This document shows, one piece after another, positions 1-10,799 of a stretch of 64,000 nucleotides of DNA. Origin of the DNA: Cyathus striatus (taxonomy: Eukaryota; Basidiomycota; Agaricomycetes; Agaricales; Nidulariaceae); NCBI GenBank assembly GCA_025738555.1, contig JAOVFP010000005.1, positions 1,426,001 to 1,490,000 of the forward strand. Direction: 5' to 3'. Made by a program: the position numbers and the translations under genes. Numbering within the stretch: the first letter of the stretch is position 1; each line of letters opens with the position of its first letter. A model generated the notes under the pieces. That model was not told the DNA's origin. It was given only the letters and a program-made list of their open reading frames with translations, and did not search any database.

Positions 1-890
1 CGAATTGAATTGCGCCTGAACTGTTGAATTATACTCGATCTGAATTAAAGCCTGACAGCCATAATTAAATCGTCGAAGTCCCACCGTGTTTTAAAAATAG
101 AACGATCATATTCTAAATTTAGTTTGACTTTGAAAGAATTGAAATCCACGCGCCCTCGAACTTACAAAATCTTTGTGCATGGGAAACTTAGAATATAAAT
201 TATCGGAATAATTAAAACTATTCTAAGTATAATTAAAGTGTTCTAAACTCGCGTGCTAAGTACATCAGTGATATTATCACCACTTTATAATATTGCAATT
301 GTGATGTTAGCTAGCGCTGTCAAAGCGTGGGAATCCACATGAACGCAGGCTCATTGCATTGAATTATTGTTAGCGCCACACAATTACATGCTCATGAATG
401 GGAAGACGCAGGATATTTTTTTAGCAATATGTTTGATATCGTTGAAATCGAACAAGATGATGATGAGTGATGGGATTTACCCAAATTGGGTTAGTTTTGA
501 TGCGATGGTATGTTTTCTTAAAATAGATGCACGCAATGTTGTGATGATGTCATGGCATTTGGCTGTATCGAGGACGATGAATTACTCTTGTGAATATTTC
601 ACGATCAAATATAATTGGGAACGAATATCGTGGAGTTATTGTATCTACCCTTAGCCACGTCGAGGACGATGATTACTCTTGTAAATGTCCCAAACTGAAA
701 TAATTGCGAGTGAGAAGTCATTCGTTTGATCAGCTGTGATTGACATTAAAAGAGACGGCGAAGAGCTATGGGAACATTTATTGCGTTGGTAATTATAGTA
801 TAAAGTAAATTGGATTAAAGTTAAAGATTAGCTATTCGTTTGTGACAACACTTCGTCGTAACCTTCAGCAGGAATCTTTAACAATAAAAA
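1..890. repeat. Gene-free left edge with diverged inverted satellite copy
   Basis: I see no convincing gene here. Positions about 230-800 read as a diverged reverse-orientation copy of the satellite at 10,800-13,500: GTGATATTATCACCAC (269-284) matches the complement of its palindromic core, and the stretch around 470-560 (ATGGGATTTACCCAAATTGG, then an ATAGATGCACGCAATGTTG stretch) matches another part of the unit in complement. A short motif beginning TCGAGGACGATGA occurs twice, near 569 and 660. The 95-codon open frame at 367-654 falls inside the repeat and is not a credible gene. Confidence 0.55.
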
Positions 891-3800
891 TCAGTGAGAA
901 CGATTATTTTTCTCCCCTAACTCATTAAGACACGCAATATTGTGTGTCACCATAAGCATTCGTCTCCTCTCCTCATCCTGATCAAACGTAATATTAATGT
1001 TACTGGTATAATAATCGTCAATATTCAGCAAGGTCTCCTTCTGAATATTTTGAGCCACGATGTCACAGCGTCGAAACCCAAACAAGTCCTTTGGTGGTAT
1101 CATTGGTTCTGTAATCGTTTGATCTAAACATAAGTCAGTTTAAATTCATGTGATTTTCGACAGGGGAGACTCGTACTTTCTACCAGACCTCTAATGTTCC
1201 ATGTATTTATCCAAAGGAGCTCTGTCAATGCTGACTCGACAGTGCATCCACAGTCCAAGAAATCGGCATTTTCTAGGTTATAGATTCTTTATCTATTCTT
1301 ATTATTCGTCACTTTAGATTTTGAGATTGTGCGAGGACCAGGAACACCATCGACACGGAACTCGCCCGATGTAACCGAACTATCCTGTTTGCTGTGACGT
1401 TCATGTCGGTGTTTAATGCAAGTAGTGTTTCCAAAATCGGTCGTAAGGCACTCAAGCACGACAAGGCGATCAGTATACCCTAGAGCTGCCAGCGTACGGC
1501 TTCCGTCGTACCCCATCTTGCGAGTGGCGTTTGATAGTGCATGAGGGCCATTCTTCATAAACGTATCGACTTTGTCTGAATATTTAATGTTAATAGCTGC
1601 GGTTTGTAAAAGACATATATCGACTCACTCGCAGCGGGCTTTGCAGATTCTTCGATATTATCCCTCAATTTAAACTTCCTGCCCCCAGTGCGTATTCCAT
1701 CAGACTGTGAAAATGGCAATTTTGTTCGACTCTTTTCCATATCTGGAGCTACATGCAAAATAAAAAAAAATAAAACTTTAGGTATAGATCACTTACCGAT
1801 GAATAGACAACTCTGGTTTTCCACAGCCTTTTCCATATCATCGTTTTCGTTATCGTCTTTCTTAACATTTGATTCATATTTCTTCCTAGAGCTTATCGAG
1901 CTCTGTCCGTAGATGTATTTTGTTTTGTCGGCGTGATTAGAAAGGGGAACTTGCGGTTCGAGGAAAATCTTCGTCTCTCTTTGCAGGAAAGAAGTCCACG
2001 GCGACAGGGCATCTGGCAAGGGGACATCTGGCGTTTGGGTAGGATTTTCTGAAAAGCTGCTTACGAGCGAATCAGATGTGACACCTATATATTGTTAAAT
2101 GTTATATGTTAGATCGAGCTGTAATGTAAACTCACCTGTAAGTTGTTCCTGCATACTATCAATATCGACATAATGCTTAATTGAGGATGACTTCACATCT
2201 TCGAACGTCCAAAGGTCTCCATCGTCTTACAATGTGGCGCGAACATTACTAACTGCTAGGAATATAATACACGACTTATTCTTACCTAATGTGATCCCCT
2301 CTTCAATAGGCTTTGGTAGACCATAGTCCATCATTGTAGGAACAGTTGAAAATGTATAGCCTGCAGTACGTGTCACTATTAGCTGACGCTACAGAAATGA
2401 ATACGTATTTTATGCTTACAGTGATGTTCCAGTGGAGCTGGCGTACGTGTTTGTAGCCTGTTGATATCCAGTGCGGAATATGTATCTGGAACGGTGATAA
2501 ACTAATAGGTGCTAAGAGAATAAATATGCGAAATATTCTTACCTAATGTCATCCCCTCGCCAGTAGGCTTTGGAAGATCGTAGTCTCCCATTGGAGGCTG
2601 AGTAGGAAATGTATAGACTACAGAACGCACTGAAATTAGTTGAAGTTATAGAAATGAATACAAGTTTTATGCTTACAGAGACTGCCCAGTGGAGTTGGCA
2701 TACACATTTGTACTCCCCCAGGCATTGTTAATTGGTCAGCGGGCTTTGAAAGGCTGTGTCCACACGCTAGTACGCGCCAACATAAATTATTACTACAAGG
2801 TGAATATATTATTAAAGCTTACCTGATTCCATACCCTCACTAATGGGCTCTAGCAGCATTGGTATTCCATTGATATCTAACGCGGTATCTTTGTCTGAAG
2901 CGGTAATAAATGATGTGTTCCCACAAAAGTTACAAGTAGCTCACGTGTAGTATTAGACTCAGTGTTAACTGATGTATGCTCGTTGACGAGCATAGTTAGG
3001 GTGTCGGAGGGAGCATATTCCTCGTCGACGTGAGCTGACATACAGTCCTCCTCTATTGGTGGCTCATGGGAAACATGCGTCGACGTAGAATCTACAGTAT
3101 GTGGTAACATTAATTAGTGCTAGGGTAATAAATGTGCGAGTCATGCTTACCTGATGTCATCCCCTGATCAACGGGATGCACTTGTGGCTCAGTGATAACC
3201 GGCGACTGCTCATCAACCGGTATAAAACCTCTGACATCTAAGATACCAGAGAATATTAATTTATGCTATGAAAGTGAATATAAACACTAACTGGAATTAT
3301 TATCATCGTCAGTGGGATTTTCACTCACTGCCATCCCCTAATCGATGTTCATTTGTAGCTCAATGATAGCCGGTGGCTGCTCATCAACCGGTATGAAACC
3401 TCGGACGTCTAAGATACCAGAGAATATTAATTTATGCTATGAAAGTGAATATAAACACTAACCGGAATTATTATCATTGTCAGTGGGATTTTTAATCACT
3501 GCCATCCCCTGATCGACGTTCATATGTAGCTCAGTGATAACCGGCGGCTGCTCGTCAACCGGTATAAGGCCTGCGACGTCTAATATACCAGGGAACATTA
3601 ACTCATGTCATGAAAGTGAATATAGACACTTACTGGAATTATTATCGTAGTCAGTGGGATTTTCGCCCACCGAAGGAGTCCGTACATTGTCACACATACG
3701 GTTCTCCTCTACTGGAGACTCTTGGGTAACAGGCATCAATGTAGAATCTACAGTACATGGTAACATTAATTGGTGCTAGGGTAATACATGTACGAGTCAT

Positions 3801-4482
3801 GCTTACCTGATGTCATCCCCTGATCAACGGGATGCATTTGTGGCTTAGCGATAACTGGTGACTGCTCGTCAACAGGCAGAAGGCCTCCGACGTCTAAGAT
3901 GCAGGAGAATATTAATTTATGCTATGAAATATACATAAACATTTACTGGGATTATTATTATCGTCAGTGGGAATCTCGCCCACCGAAGGAGCCTGTAGAT
4001 TGTGGCACATATGGTCCTCTACTAGGGTCTCATGGGGCACAGGCGTCGACGTATAACCTACAGTATGCGGAACCGGTAACTGCTCATCGACAGTCATAAG
4101 TCCTCGCACGTCTAAAATATTAGAGATGTTAATTTAAGAAATGAAACTGAATACGAACACATACTGGAATCATTCTCATCATTACTAGGCTTTTCACTTG
4201 ATGAAGGAGTCAGTGGATTATCTGAAACTATTCCGGATATCATCTAATCCCCCAGTTACAACATAATGCCGATTTAACAGACTAAAGACTTACCGCCACC
4301 ACAGGAGAAATCTCATCTGAATTCGCAACTTTTTTCTTTTTTCGTTGATTCAGGAGGGATGTGTTCGTAGTAAAGGGGCGTGAACCCAGCCTGGAAGACC
4401 TTCGAACGGGCGCTCCCCCGCCAATATTCGATGCGGAGCTCCTGGTCTTTGGTTTGGAAGAAGAGGATAATGGAGAAGACAT
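891..4482 (-). CDS. Intron-rich hypothetical protein with tandem duplicated exons
   Basis: I do not recognise the family. Reading canonical junctions gives 20 exons: 4482-4294, 4243-4165, 4111-3947, 3893-3807, 3747-3634, 3579-3463, 3408-3292, 3237-3151, 3091-2945, 2876-2823, 2766-2677, 2629-2543, 2485-2420, 2375-2286, 2225-2136, 2084-1797, 1748-1629, 1575-1348, 1272-1177, 1123-891. Introns are 44-75 nt and, after the first, all phase 1; the exons sum to a multiple of three (about 847 codons). A shorter model stops in exon 18 at 1289. The N-terminus (MSSPLSSSSKPKTRSS) is Ser/Lys/Arg-rich with KKKKVAN, which would suit a nuclear protein. The middle repeats variants of NVRGxxPVDEQxPVI and PSVGENPTDxDNNS. 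The C-terminus has CGCTVESALTELLWINTW. Exon 7 holds an in-frame TAG (3338-3340) where the sister exon has CAG; because the exon is symmetric, skipping it would keep the frame. The start at 4482 is chosen over 4521 because the peptide before it is hydrophobic and atypical. Confidence 0.6.
3151..4111 (-). repeat. Tandem exon-intron cassettes
   Basis: Four or five copies of an exon-plus-intron unit lie head to tail, each intron starting GTAAGTG/GTTAGTG and ending (A/C)TTAG. The coding parts alternate between a PVDEQ-type and a PSVGENPTD-type segment. In exon 3 (4111-3947) the intron separating the two types is missing and the sequence reads straight through, so that copy is truncated and fused. 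The introns are as similar as the exons, which points to recent unequal crossing-over. Confidence 0.8.
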
Positions 4483-5242
4483 TGAACTATAGATAGAGGA
4501 AAGCACAATAAGAAATGTCATGAAAAAATGTCATTCACAAATAACTTCATTTGTTGTTTTATTTACATAGACGAAGTTGAACAAACACAGCATAGCCTTA
4601 TTTCGGACATCGCTTATATTCGATCATAATCGAATAAATCAAGATCTGAGCATATGAAACGACGGCCGCCATGATTTGTATTCTGAACACATGGAACGCT
4701 GGCCGCCCTGATTCTTTAATCAAGATCTTACAAATCCTTTCCAAAGGATCGCAGATCTAAGTAGCGGAAACGTAATAAAATATTGTGTTCCATAGTTTGG
4801 CCATCTTGCCCCCCATTCTCCCCTTTTATACTCTCGCTCTCATCTTTCTATCTCTGAAACTCCTTTTCCTTGTGACAACTTGTAAGTTTTTATCGTTTTC
4901 TCCAGCATACGACGTAACTTGGCATTCGAGTTAGTGTTGCACCCGCTCCGCTCGAAAGCTTCTGAGCCGCTGAACTGAGCCGAAATTAAGCTATGCGAAG
5001 CGAGTGGCTGTGACCATGGTGCCTTTCAAGCATCCCCAGTTGGTTAGCAGAATACTGAATTTGGTATAAACTCCCTAGCTACATCTGACTGAATGGCTTC
5101 TGATCCGTAGCCTGGGAAGCGAGTAGTTCAGAAGTAGTTCCGCTTTCAAGGCAACGCTAGTTTGAGTAAGAAAAAATTCGAGTGACATACATTATAAGTG
5201 GAATTTCAAGCTTGTATAAAATCTACGATAGTACATAACCAA
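4483..5242. other. Intergenic region, no gene seen
   Basis: This separates the 5' end of the intron-rich gene from the 3' end of the next minus-strand gene, so it should hold the promoter of the former. Two loosely similar stretches contain GCGAAGCGAGTGGCT (about 4995) and GGGAAGCGAGTAGTT (about 5116). No RNA gene or element ends are visible. Confidence 0.4.
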
Positions 5243-6389
5243 TTATATATAACTATAGTCATCAGGTACTACGATCCCATTGCTTGCCATCGTTGCAACC
5301 ATACTACGTAATTTCTTATCTTGTTCGGAAATTAATAGCTCCTTTTGTTCTAGCTCAATTTTTCGCTGCTCCACCTCTTCCTCTCGTTGCTGCAGCTCTG
5401 ATGCGAGCTTAAAATATTGAGCTTGTTTGGACTTTCGAAGGTCGGAAATCAGGAGCGTGAACTTGTTCACAATATCTGCAGTTTGTTGGCGGGAAAATTC
5501 GGAGTCTTCAGATAGGGTTCGTGAGGTGTAATGGATGGTACCGGTGCTCTCGCTGGAATGCTGCCCCATAACCATAATCCAGGAGTGGGTCTCCTCCGCC
5601 AACCTTTCTGCCTAGGAATTACATTAGTACGGACCTAACAGACAAACTACCATGTACCTTTGCAATTACAATTCCAATCTCTCGATTGAAATGTTTCGTC
5701 GCATCTTTGCGTACAGTGATTGGATTCCTTAAAGAACATGGCCTCCAAATGGCTGCAGAGGCATTACAAATAAGTATTATATATTAAATCATGATAGGTT
5801 TACCCATGATATTCTTGGTTTCCCTTTAGGACACCAATAACTCTCCCATGCCTTTGATATTTCTTAAACGACAGTGCAAGAACGTCAGAAGGTGAAGGCG
5901 ATGTTCGTTGGCTGCGAGAAGATGATGATCTTTGGCTTGGCGAAGGAGAGTTTGTAGTCTGTTGCAGTACGTTTTGAGGCGATGATTGCTGGCTCTGGTC
6001 TAAAACTATAGCAGTAGGGGGTACTTGGGTGGGAGGGGGGTTCGCCTTACAAAATACTTCAATCAAAAAATTGGAAGCAATGAAAGTGAATTAAATTTAC
6101 TCACCACGTTCTCTATAGCGGTAGGGGGTACTTGGTTGGGAGGGGGGGTTCGCTGTTTGTGGCACTGAATGCTCGCCTACCAATAGCTGAGGGTCGATGT
6201 TAGGGTTTTCATTGCACTTACAAAATACTTCAATCAAAAATTTGGAAGCAATGAAAGTGAATTAAATTTACTCACCAGGTTCTATATGTATTTTCGACCA
6301 GCTTTAGTGTGTATACACTCGTGTAAGAATGGACGACCGACACATGACCAGCATTGTCTATGCTTCTTTTTGGATGACGCACGAGGCAT
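5243..6389 (-). CDS. Hypothetical coiled-coil protein, multi-exon
   Basis: No named family is recognised. The last exon (about 5610-5243) is firm: it encodes AERLAEETHSWIMVMGQ, then a long heptad-rich coiled coil with LQQREEEVEQRKIELEQKE, ending VVPDDYSYI. The preceding exon (5752-5658) reads WRPCSLRNPITVRKDATKHF and joins in phase across an intron with donor GTACAT and acceptor CCTAG. Further upstream, 6045-5814 encodes a Ser/Pro/Gln-rich segment. A candidate first exon starts at 6389 (MPRASSKKKHRQCWSC, with Cys pairs CWSC and later HEC), but it meets a TAG before its donor, and the 6045-5814 to 5752 junction is off by one base in my reading. The 5' half is therefore either mis-modelled or decayed. 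Two 59-nt introns (6275-6217 and 6104-6046) are near copies of each other. Confidence 0.45.
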
Positions 6390-6733
6390 AATAACAAGAA
6401 GGGAAAGCTTTGGATAAAAATGGATACAATGTTTTCAGCGTAGAGAGGTGAGAAGGAACGAGTTTTTTGATGTGGGGGGGTACCATATTCAACATAAGGA
6501 AGGACAATTTTTTAGCATACGCAGTAGTACACCGACAATGTGCCTGAGCCAGTCACCAAATAAATAGACGTAAACAAATTTTAATCACCATTAAGCGATC
6601 ACCCAATGATCGTCAGGGGCCTAAAGAACCCAGATATGATCTTAATGCTATGTCAGGAAAGTTTATTTATGTTTCCTATCCCTGTAACTTACACCATAAA
6701 ATATTTTTGCACGATTCGTAACTGCTGCTTATT
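6390..6733. other. Divergent intergenic region
   Basis: This lies between the heads of the minus-strand coiled-coil gene and the plus-strand KDZ-like gene, so it probably carries both promoters. I see no clear TATA box or RNA gene. Confidence 0.35.
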
Positions 6734-7770
6734 ATGTCTTCAATTCCTTGTTCTCGTCGAGCTTCCAAGCTAGATAATATTCAGCCTGAAAGAGCTGTGC
6801 GCCCACGGCTACCCAACCCTCCAGAAAGCAATTTGTCCTCACGTTTCATTGTCTTGTCTCCGCAGAAGAAACCACACCAGGTTAGAGGGAGAAAGACTAC
6901 AAATACTGGACGACGTTCAAAAAATACGAAATTGTCGCAGCCAAGTCCTCCTGTTTTGACAGGACCAAGTATTCGGATGATCTCTTTGGCATATGTTTCT
7001 GGATCCGTGATCGAGCAGAATTTTTGTTGGACAAGCTCATACGCCAAAGTTCTGCCCCACAGACACTTAGTATCCCGGAGGTCGAGTCTGAGGACTGGAA
7101 ATTAGTAAGTACTTCATATATATCTAAGCAATGATTTAACCCCTGTTTAAAATGCTAGACAGGATCATGCTATAGCATGCCGAAAGTTCGGAATAGACCA
7201 CAATACCCGAACTTGAAACATGATCAGGTAGAAGATAAGTCCATATCGGGAAGAGGTGAAAAATGTGCCAAGTACTATGCTCAATATTCACAACAATGTC
7301 TAACGGGAGGAATCATGGTCGCATGGTGCACACATTCCATCTGTTATGGCTTTCATTGCATCCCAAGAAGCGAAGGTTGCAACGATGTCTTCTCAGCCTT
7401 GTATACCCACTGGAAAGTCCCACCTAAGTGTGTTATCTACGATTTTGCATGCGCTTTGGGGCCTTACTGCATGACGAGAGAAGGAGGTTTCTTTGCTAAC
7501 ACCCAGTTTCTGATCGATCAGTTTCACGCTTCAGGTCACACGAAGTGCTCCACCGCATGCTTTTTAGGAACATATCAAGTTGCTGATCCAAGACTGAAGA
7601 CCCTCAATTCAAGTGCAGCCGAGTGTGGTAATTCAGTTATAGCACGCATTAGAAAGTCCGTTAGTTATATGGGACAATATCGCGCAACATTGTACATGAG
7701 GACATTTCTTTCGATTTGGAACCGATCAAAGACAAGGAAAATGAAGGAGGGGAAAAGCGGTGGAACCTAG
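6734..7770 (+). CDS. KDZ-superfamily transposase core, short form
   Basis: Predicted DDE-type transposase related to the Kyakuja-Dileera-Zisupton group. The safe part is exon 6886-7104 (starts REKDYKYWTTFKKYEIVAA, ends SEDWKL), a 54-nt intron 7105-7158 (GTAAGT...CTAG) and exon 7159-7770. Motifs in order: GGIMVAWCTHSICYGFHC, then VIYDFACALGPYC (first conserved Asp), LIDQFHASGHTKCS (second Asp, with His and Cys), and NSSAAECGNSVIARIRKS (conserved Glu). The same D...C / D.(F/Y)H...H / E..N order occurs in the larger KDZ protein at 59,611-62,008. An upstream frame from 6734 (MSSIPCSRRASKLDN, basic and Pro-rich) may be the first exon, but I could not find a donor giving the right phase to the acceptor at 6885. 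At roughly 300 residues it is short for an autonomous transposase, so it may be a domesticated or partial copy. Confidence 0.6.
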
Positions 7771-8032
7771 CTTGATTAATATGCCATATCAATATATTAG
7801 TCAAAACATATTAGTGATAGATAACCTTTGAAATCGATGCTCGGGGGGATTGGAATTTTTTCCAGAATGTTTCATGTGACTAGAGCTGAAAGTTCGGAAA
7901 ATCGGTTATTATAACCGTCTATATTTGCAAAGCCATTTCTCTTAGCATATTTTTTTTGCCACATCCCACTTCTTTACTTCCAAACCTACTCGAAATCCTC
8001 TTCAAAGGTCTTTTCGCTCTGTGTGTCTTGAA
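7771..8032. other. Intergenic, no feature seen
   Basis: AT-rich spacer between two plus-strand genes with no repeat or RNA gene recognised. Confidence 0.3.
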
Positions 8033-8800
8033 ATGTAAGACACCGCATTTGAATTCTTAATCTACGAGCTAACTCTTATTGTATTAGGACATCCTACAAT
8101 GACTTCTGGAAGAGAACGGCTGATGTGCTCGAAATACCAACCAGACGAGGTTTACTAAAATTTCGAACCTGCCCCAGTGGGGAAATATTCAACACGTTCA
8201 ATCTCGTTGTTCAAAATGATTACATGGATGTGGTTCAGCTGCCAAAGCAGTTTGTGCTTCTTCCTGAAGGTGGATACACGTTCAAGTTTTTGGTCTTTTG
8301 TGGGCCAGTAAGTCACATTAGTCACTCTGATGCGAAATAGTATACTAACATCTTAGGACTTCGATGAATGGGATACCGGAAAGCCTTGCATTAACCCATA
8401 CATTCCTTTCGACTTCACGGCATGGTCTCCGACGACTACATTCAGCTTGGATCAGTACGAGATCCTTCAGTACTTCTTAGATCGATGTACAACTAATACA
8501 TCAACCGCGGTCTTTGACTCAGTCTCAGAAAAATGGACACCGTGTTCTCAAAATGCGAGGCTGCTACTATCGGATCGGAAGGATAATGTGGTAGTTGTTT
8601 GGATTGGAGAAGGTTTTCTGGAAGATGGGCGACCTGGGTTTCCAAATCTTTACGTTGGTCCAATTAAACGTTTCTGTACATACAACAGTGGGCGAGATTT
8701 TCTTTCTTTTCTACCTGTAGATCCATATCCAGACTCATTCTATGACCGTCTTCCCGACCCATTTGAAGAAATGGGGGATGTCAATTTTCGCAATGTTTAG
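8033..8800 (+). CDS. Hypothetical protein, start codon probably split by an intron
   Basis: Not recognised. Two exons are clear: 8088-8307 and 8357-8800, joined by a 49-nt intron (GTAAGT...CTTAG) in phase 0, giving LVFCGP then DFDEWDTGKPC. Upstream, a 53-nt intron (8035-8087, GTAAGA...ATTAG) would join AT (8033-8034) to G (8088), making a split ATG followed by TSYNDFWKRTADVLEIPTRR; no other in-frame Met is near. The protein would be about 220 residues, rich in aromatic and beta-type stretches (VVVVWIGEGF, FPNLYVGPIKRFCTYNSG), with no membrane segment or signal peptide. It lies in the same apparent cluster as the KDZ-like gene. The upstream exon could be longer. Confidence 0.5.
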
Positions 8801-9655
8801 TAATTAGTTAATAATAATATGACCTTGACAACATTTCATTAAGTGCAATACAATGACCGACGCCCAAGGTAGAACACGTGGTTAGCGAATGCTTTAATGC
8901 GCATTTGATGCTAATTTCGGGCTTAACTCGGACTTAGGACTTCAACTCTCGTTGCACTCTGAGGGTCTCAGGCCAGTCAAGGCGCTTATAGCGTGCTGAT
9001 GCACAGCGCTGGTACAGCGTGGTTAGATATTGGCACTTGCCGTGGGTCTAGTCCTCATGCCTTTTCCTATGACGCGATAACATTGTTTCGATTATCTATT
9101 ATTAGAATAGACACGCGCTTAGTTCGATCTCTGGCCTTGCTGGTAATTATTTCCCACCGATGTCGAGAATAAGCTCTGACCTCAATGTTTCTATTCTTAG
9201 ACGGTTTCCTACTTAGGCTAGTTATGTCCCTTATAAGCGCGAATCGTTCTCACGCTAGCTAACGGTCCGGGACCTCTACCTTAGCTACTGATTACAACCT
9301 ATGTATATTATACCGTTTGTTAGTAGTGTGTAGAATATACAAATAATGTTTTTATAATAGATAGGAGTACGCTAGGCATATTATCTCCCCCCAACCAATA
9401 AATGACTGTCCTCAGTCACCGTTAGTACGATCGCTGTTCACACACCTCTAATAACCTAATATGAAGTCTCCGCCTTATGTATCTCATCTGGAAACCTGAG
9501 CTTAATCTATGACTCCAGCAAAACAAAACGGTGCTTGTCTTATCGCCGACACCCTGCCTCTATTTAATCGTCCTTTATCTCTTTGTCCCTTCTCCTCAAG
9601 CATTTTTCGCCCCCTGCTATACTTTTATCATTCTGCTTTCAATCTTTCTCACCCT
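8801..9655. repeat. Intergenic region with dispersed repeat copy (9025-9385)
   Basis: Positions about 9025-9385 match 51,740-52,105 in reverse complement along their whole length, for example GGTCTAGTCCTCATGCCTTT and GGGACCTCTACCTTAGCTAC. This copy keeps about 18 CpG dinucleotides; the partner has none, with TG or CA at the same places. The rest (8801-9024 and 9386-9655) holds nothing I can identify apart from the leader of the next gene. Confidence 0.7.
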
Positions 9656-10484
9656 ATGTCGGACATCGAAATTTCCCCCGAAGATTTGGCCCAGTGCCAA
9701 GTGATCGCTGCGAATGCGGCTACTGAGGCGGCAGCGCGTGCCATGGCGGATGCAATTTCCCAGGTGAAGGCTAAGGTGGCGGCGCAACGTGCGGAGGAGG
9801 TGCGTCGGATTGAAGCGGAGGCAAAGGCTGCGAGGCGTGCTGAGGAAGAGGCAGAGGCTCGTCGGGTAGCTGAAGAAGAAGCCGCTGTCCTTACTAATCT
9901 TTTACATCCTTATAGGTCTAAACGAGGCGTGCCGTGCTCTCAATCTGAGCCGTACGTGTGCTTATCGCGCTTTGCTAGTGGCTGAGTTGGAGCAGGTTGA
10001 GTATGCGCAGAACTGCATCGCTGTGGTCCGTCGTTTGCAGGATATTGCATTCCTCCACTCCCCTGAACACCTGCACCTCGTTGAAGGCCTTGATCCCGAC
10101 TTCACTCATGATTCCCTGGCCAACCTTAAGGAGATGGCTGATGAGCTTACCCCCTGGCTTCCTAAACCCGATGCCATTTCTGCTCTTGAGACTGCTTTGG
10201 AGCGCGCCTTTGCTCTGCACACCTTCAATCTCCGCGCTACCTCTACTCTTGACATTGTAGAGTTTCCTAACGCTAAAGAAACCATTGCTATTAAGGATTT
10301 TGCCAAATCTCTCAAGCCTCGCAACCTTGGAAAACTGGGTGGTGTTTTTGGCAACCGCCAATTGTATCCCCTGTCTCTCGAGGATTATTCCGGCGGCACT
10401 CCTGGTCCTTCTGGGTCCTCTTCTGTCAGGGCTATGTGCGAAGGAAATACTGAGCATGAGGTTGATTTGGGTAGGGAGGATTAG
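9656..10484 (+). CDS. Coiled-coil hypothetical protein, two exons
   Basis: Not recognised. The first exon begins MSDIEISPEDLAQCQ and continues in an Ala/Glu/Arg-rich coiled coil (AEEVRRIEAEAKAARRAEEE). Its frame then runs into low-quality sequence. A branch-point-like TACTAAT followed by CCTTATAG at 9917 marks an acceptor, after which a second frame reads LNEACRALNLSRTCAYRALL and on to SLKPRNLGKLGGVFGNRQ, SGGTPGPSGSSSVR and a stop at 10,484. The donor is uncertain; phase requires a GT near 9840-9865 that leaves one base of a codon. The length would be about 250 residues. The acidic/basic coil and Pro/Ser tail resemble gag-like or structural proteins, but I do not assign a function. Confidence 0.5.
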
Positions 10485-10799
10485 CTAGTAGCTCTATGGA
10501 CATATTTCTAAATACTCGAATTGTTGTACACACCCTTTTATGGGTTTTCATCAAATTAACTGTTGTGTTTCTTGGTCTGACTAATGTGATTACAATTATA
10601 AGTGTTTCTTAAGAATTTAGCGAACTGCTATCTTATTACTAGTCATTGTTCAACTCAAGTCTGAGTGCTTGAAATCCTAGTAATGCGCATATTTGATGCG
10701 TGATGTGTCTTATCCCACCGAGTGATGCCGCAATTAATAGATCTCATCTTAGAGTTATAGTGGACTTTCCATATACATCCGCTTAGATTATGCACGTGT

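Noticed and set aside
9975..10457. 160-codon minus-strand frame
   Set aside because: Shadow of the plus-strand coiled-coil gene, which has a coherent coil and a plausible splice acceptor.
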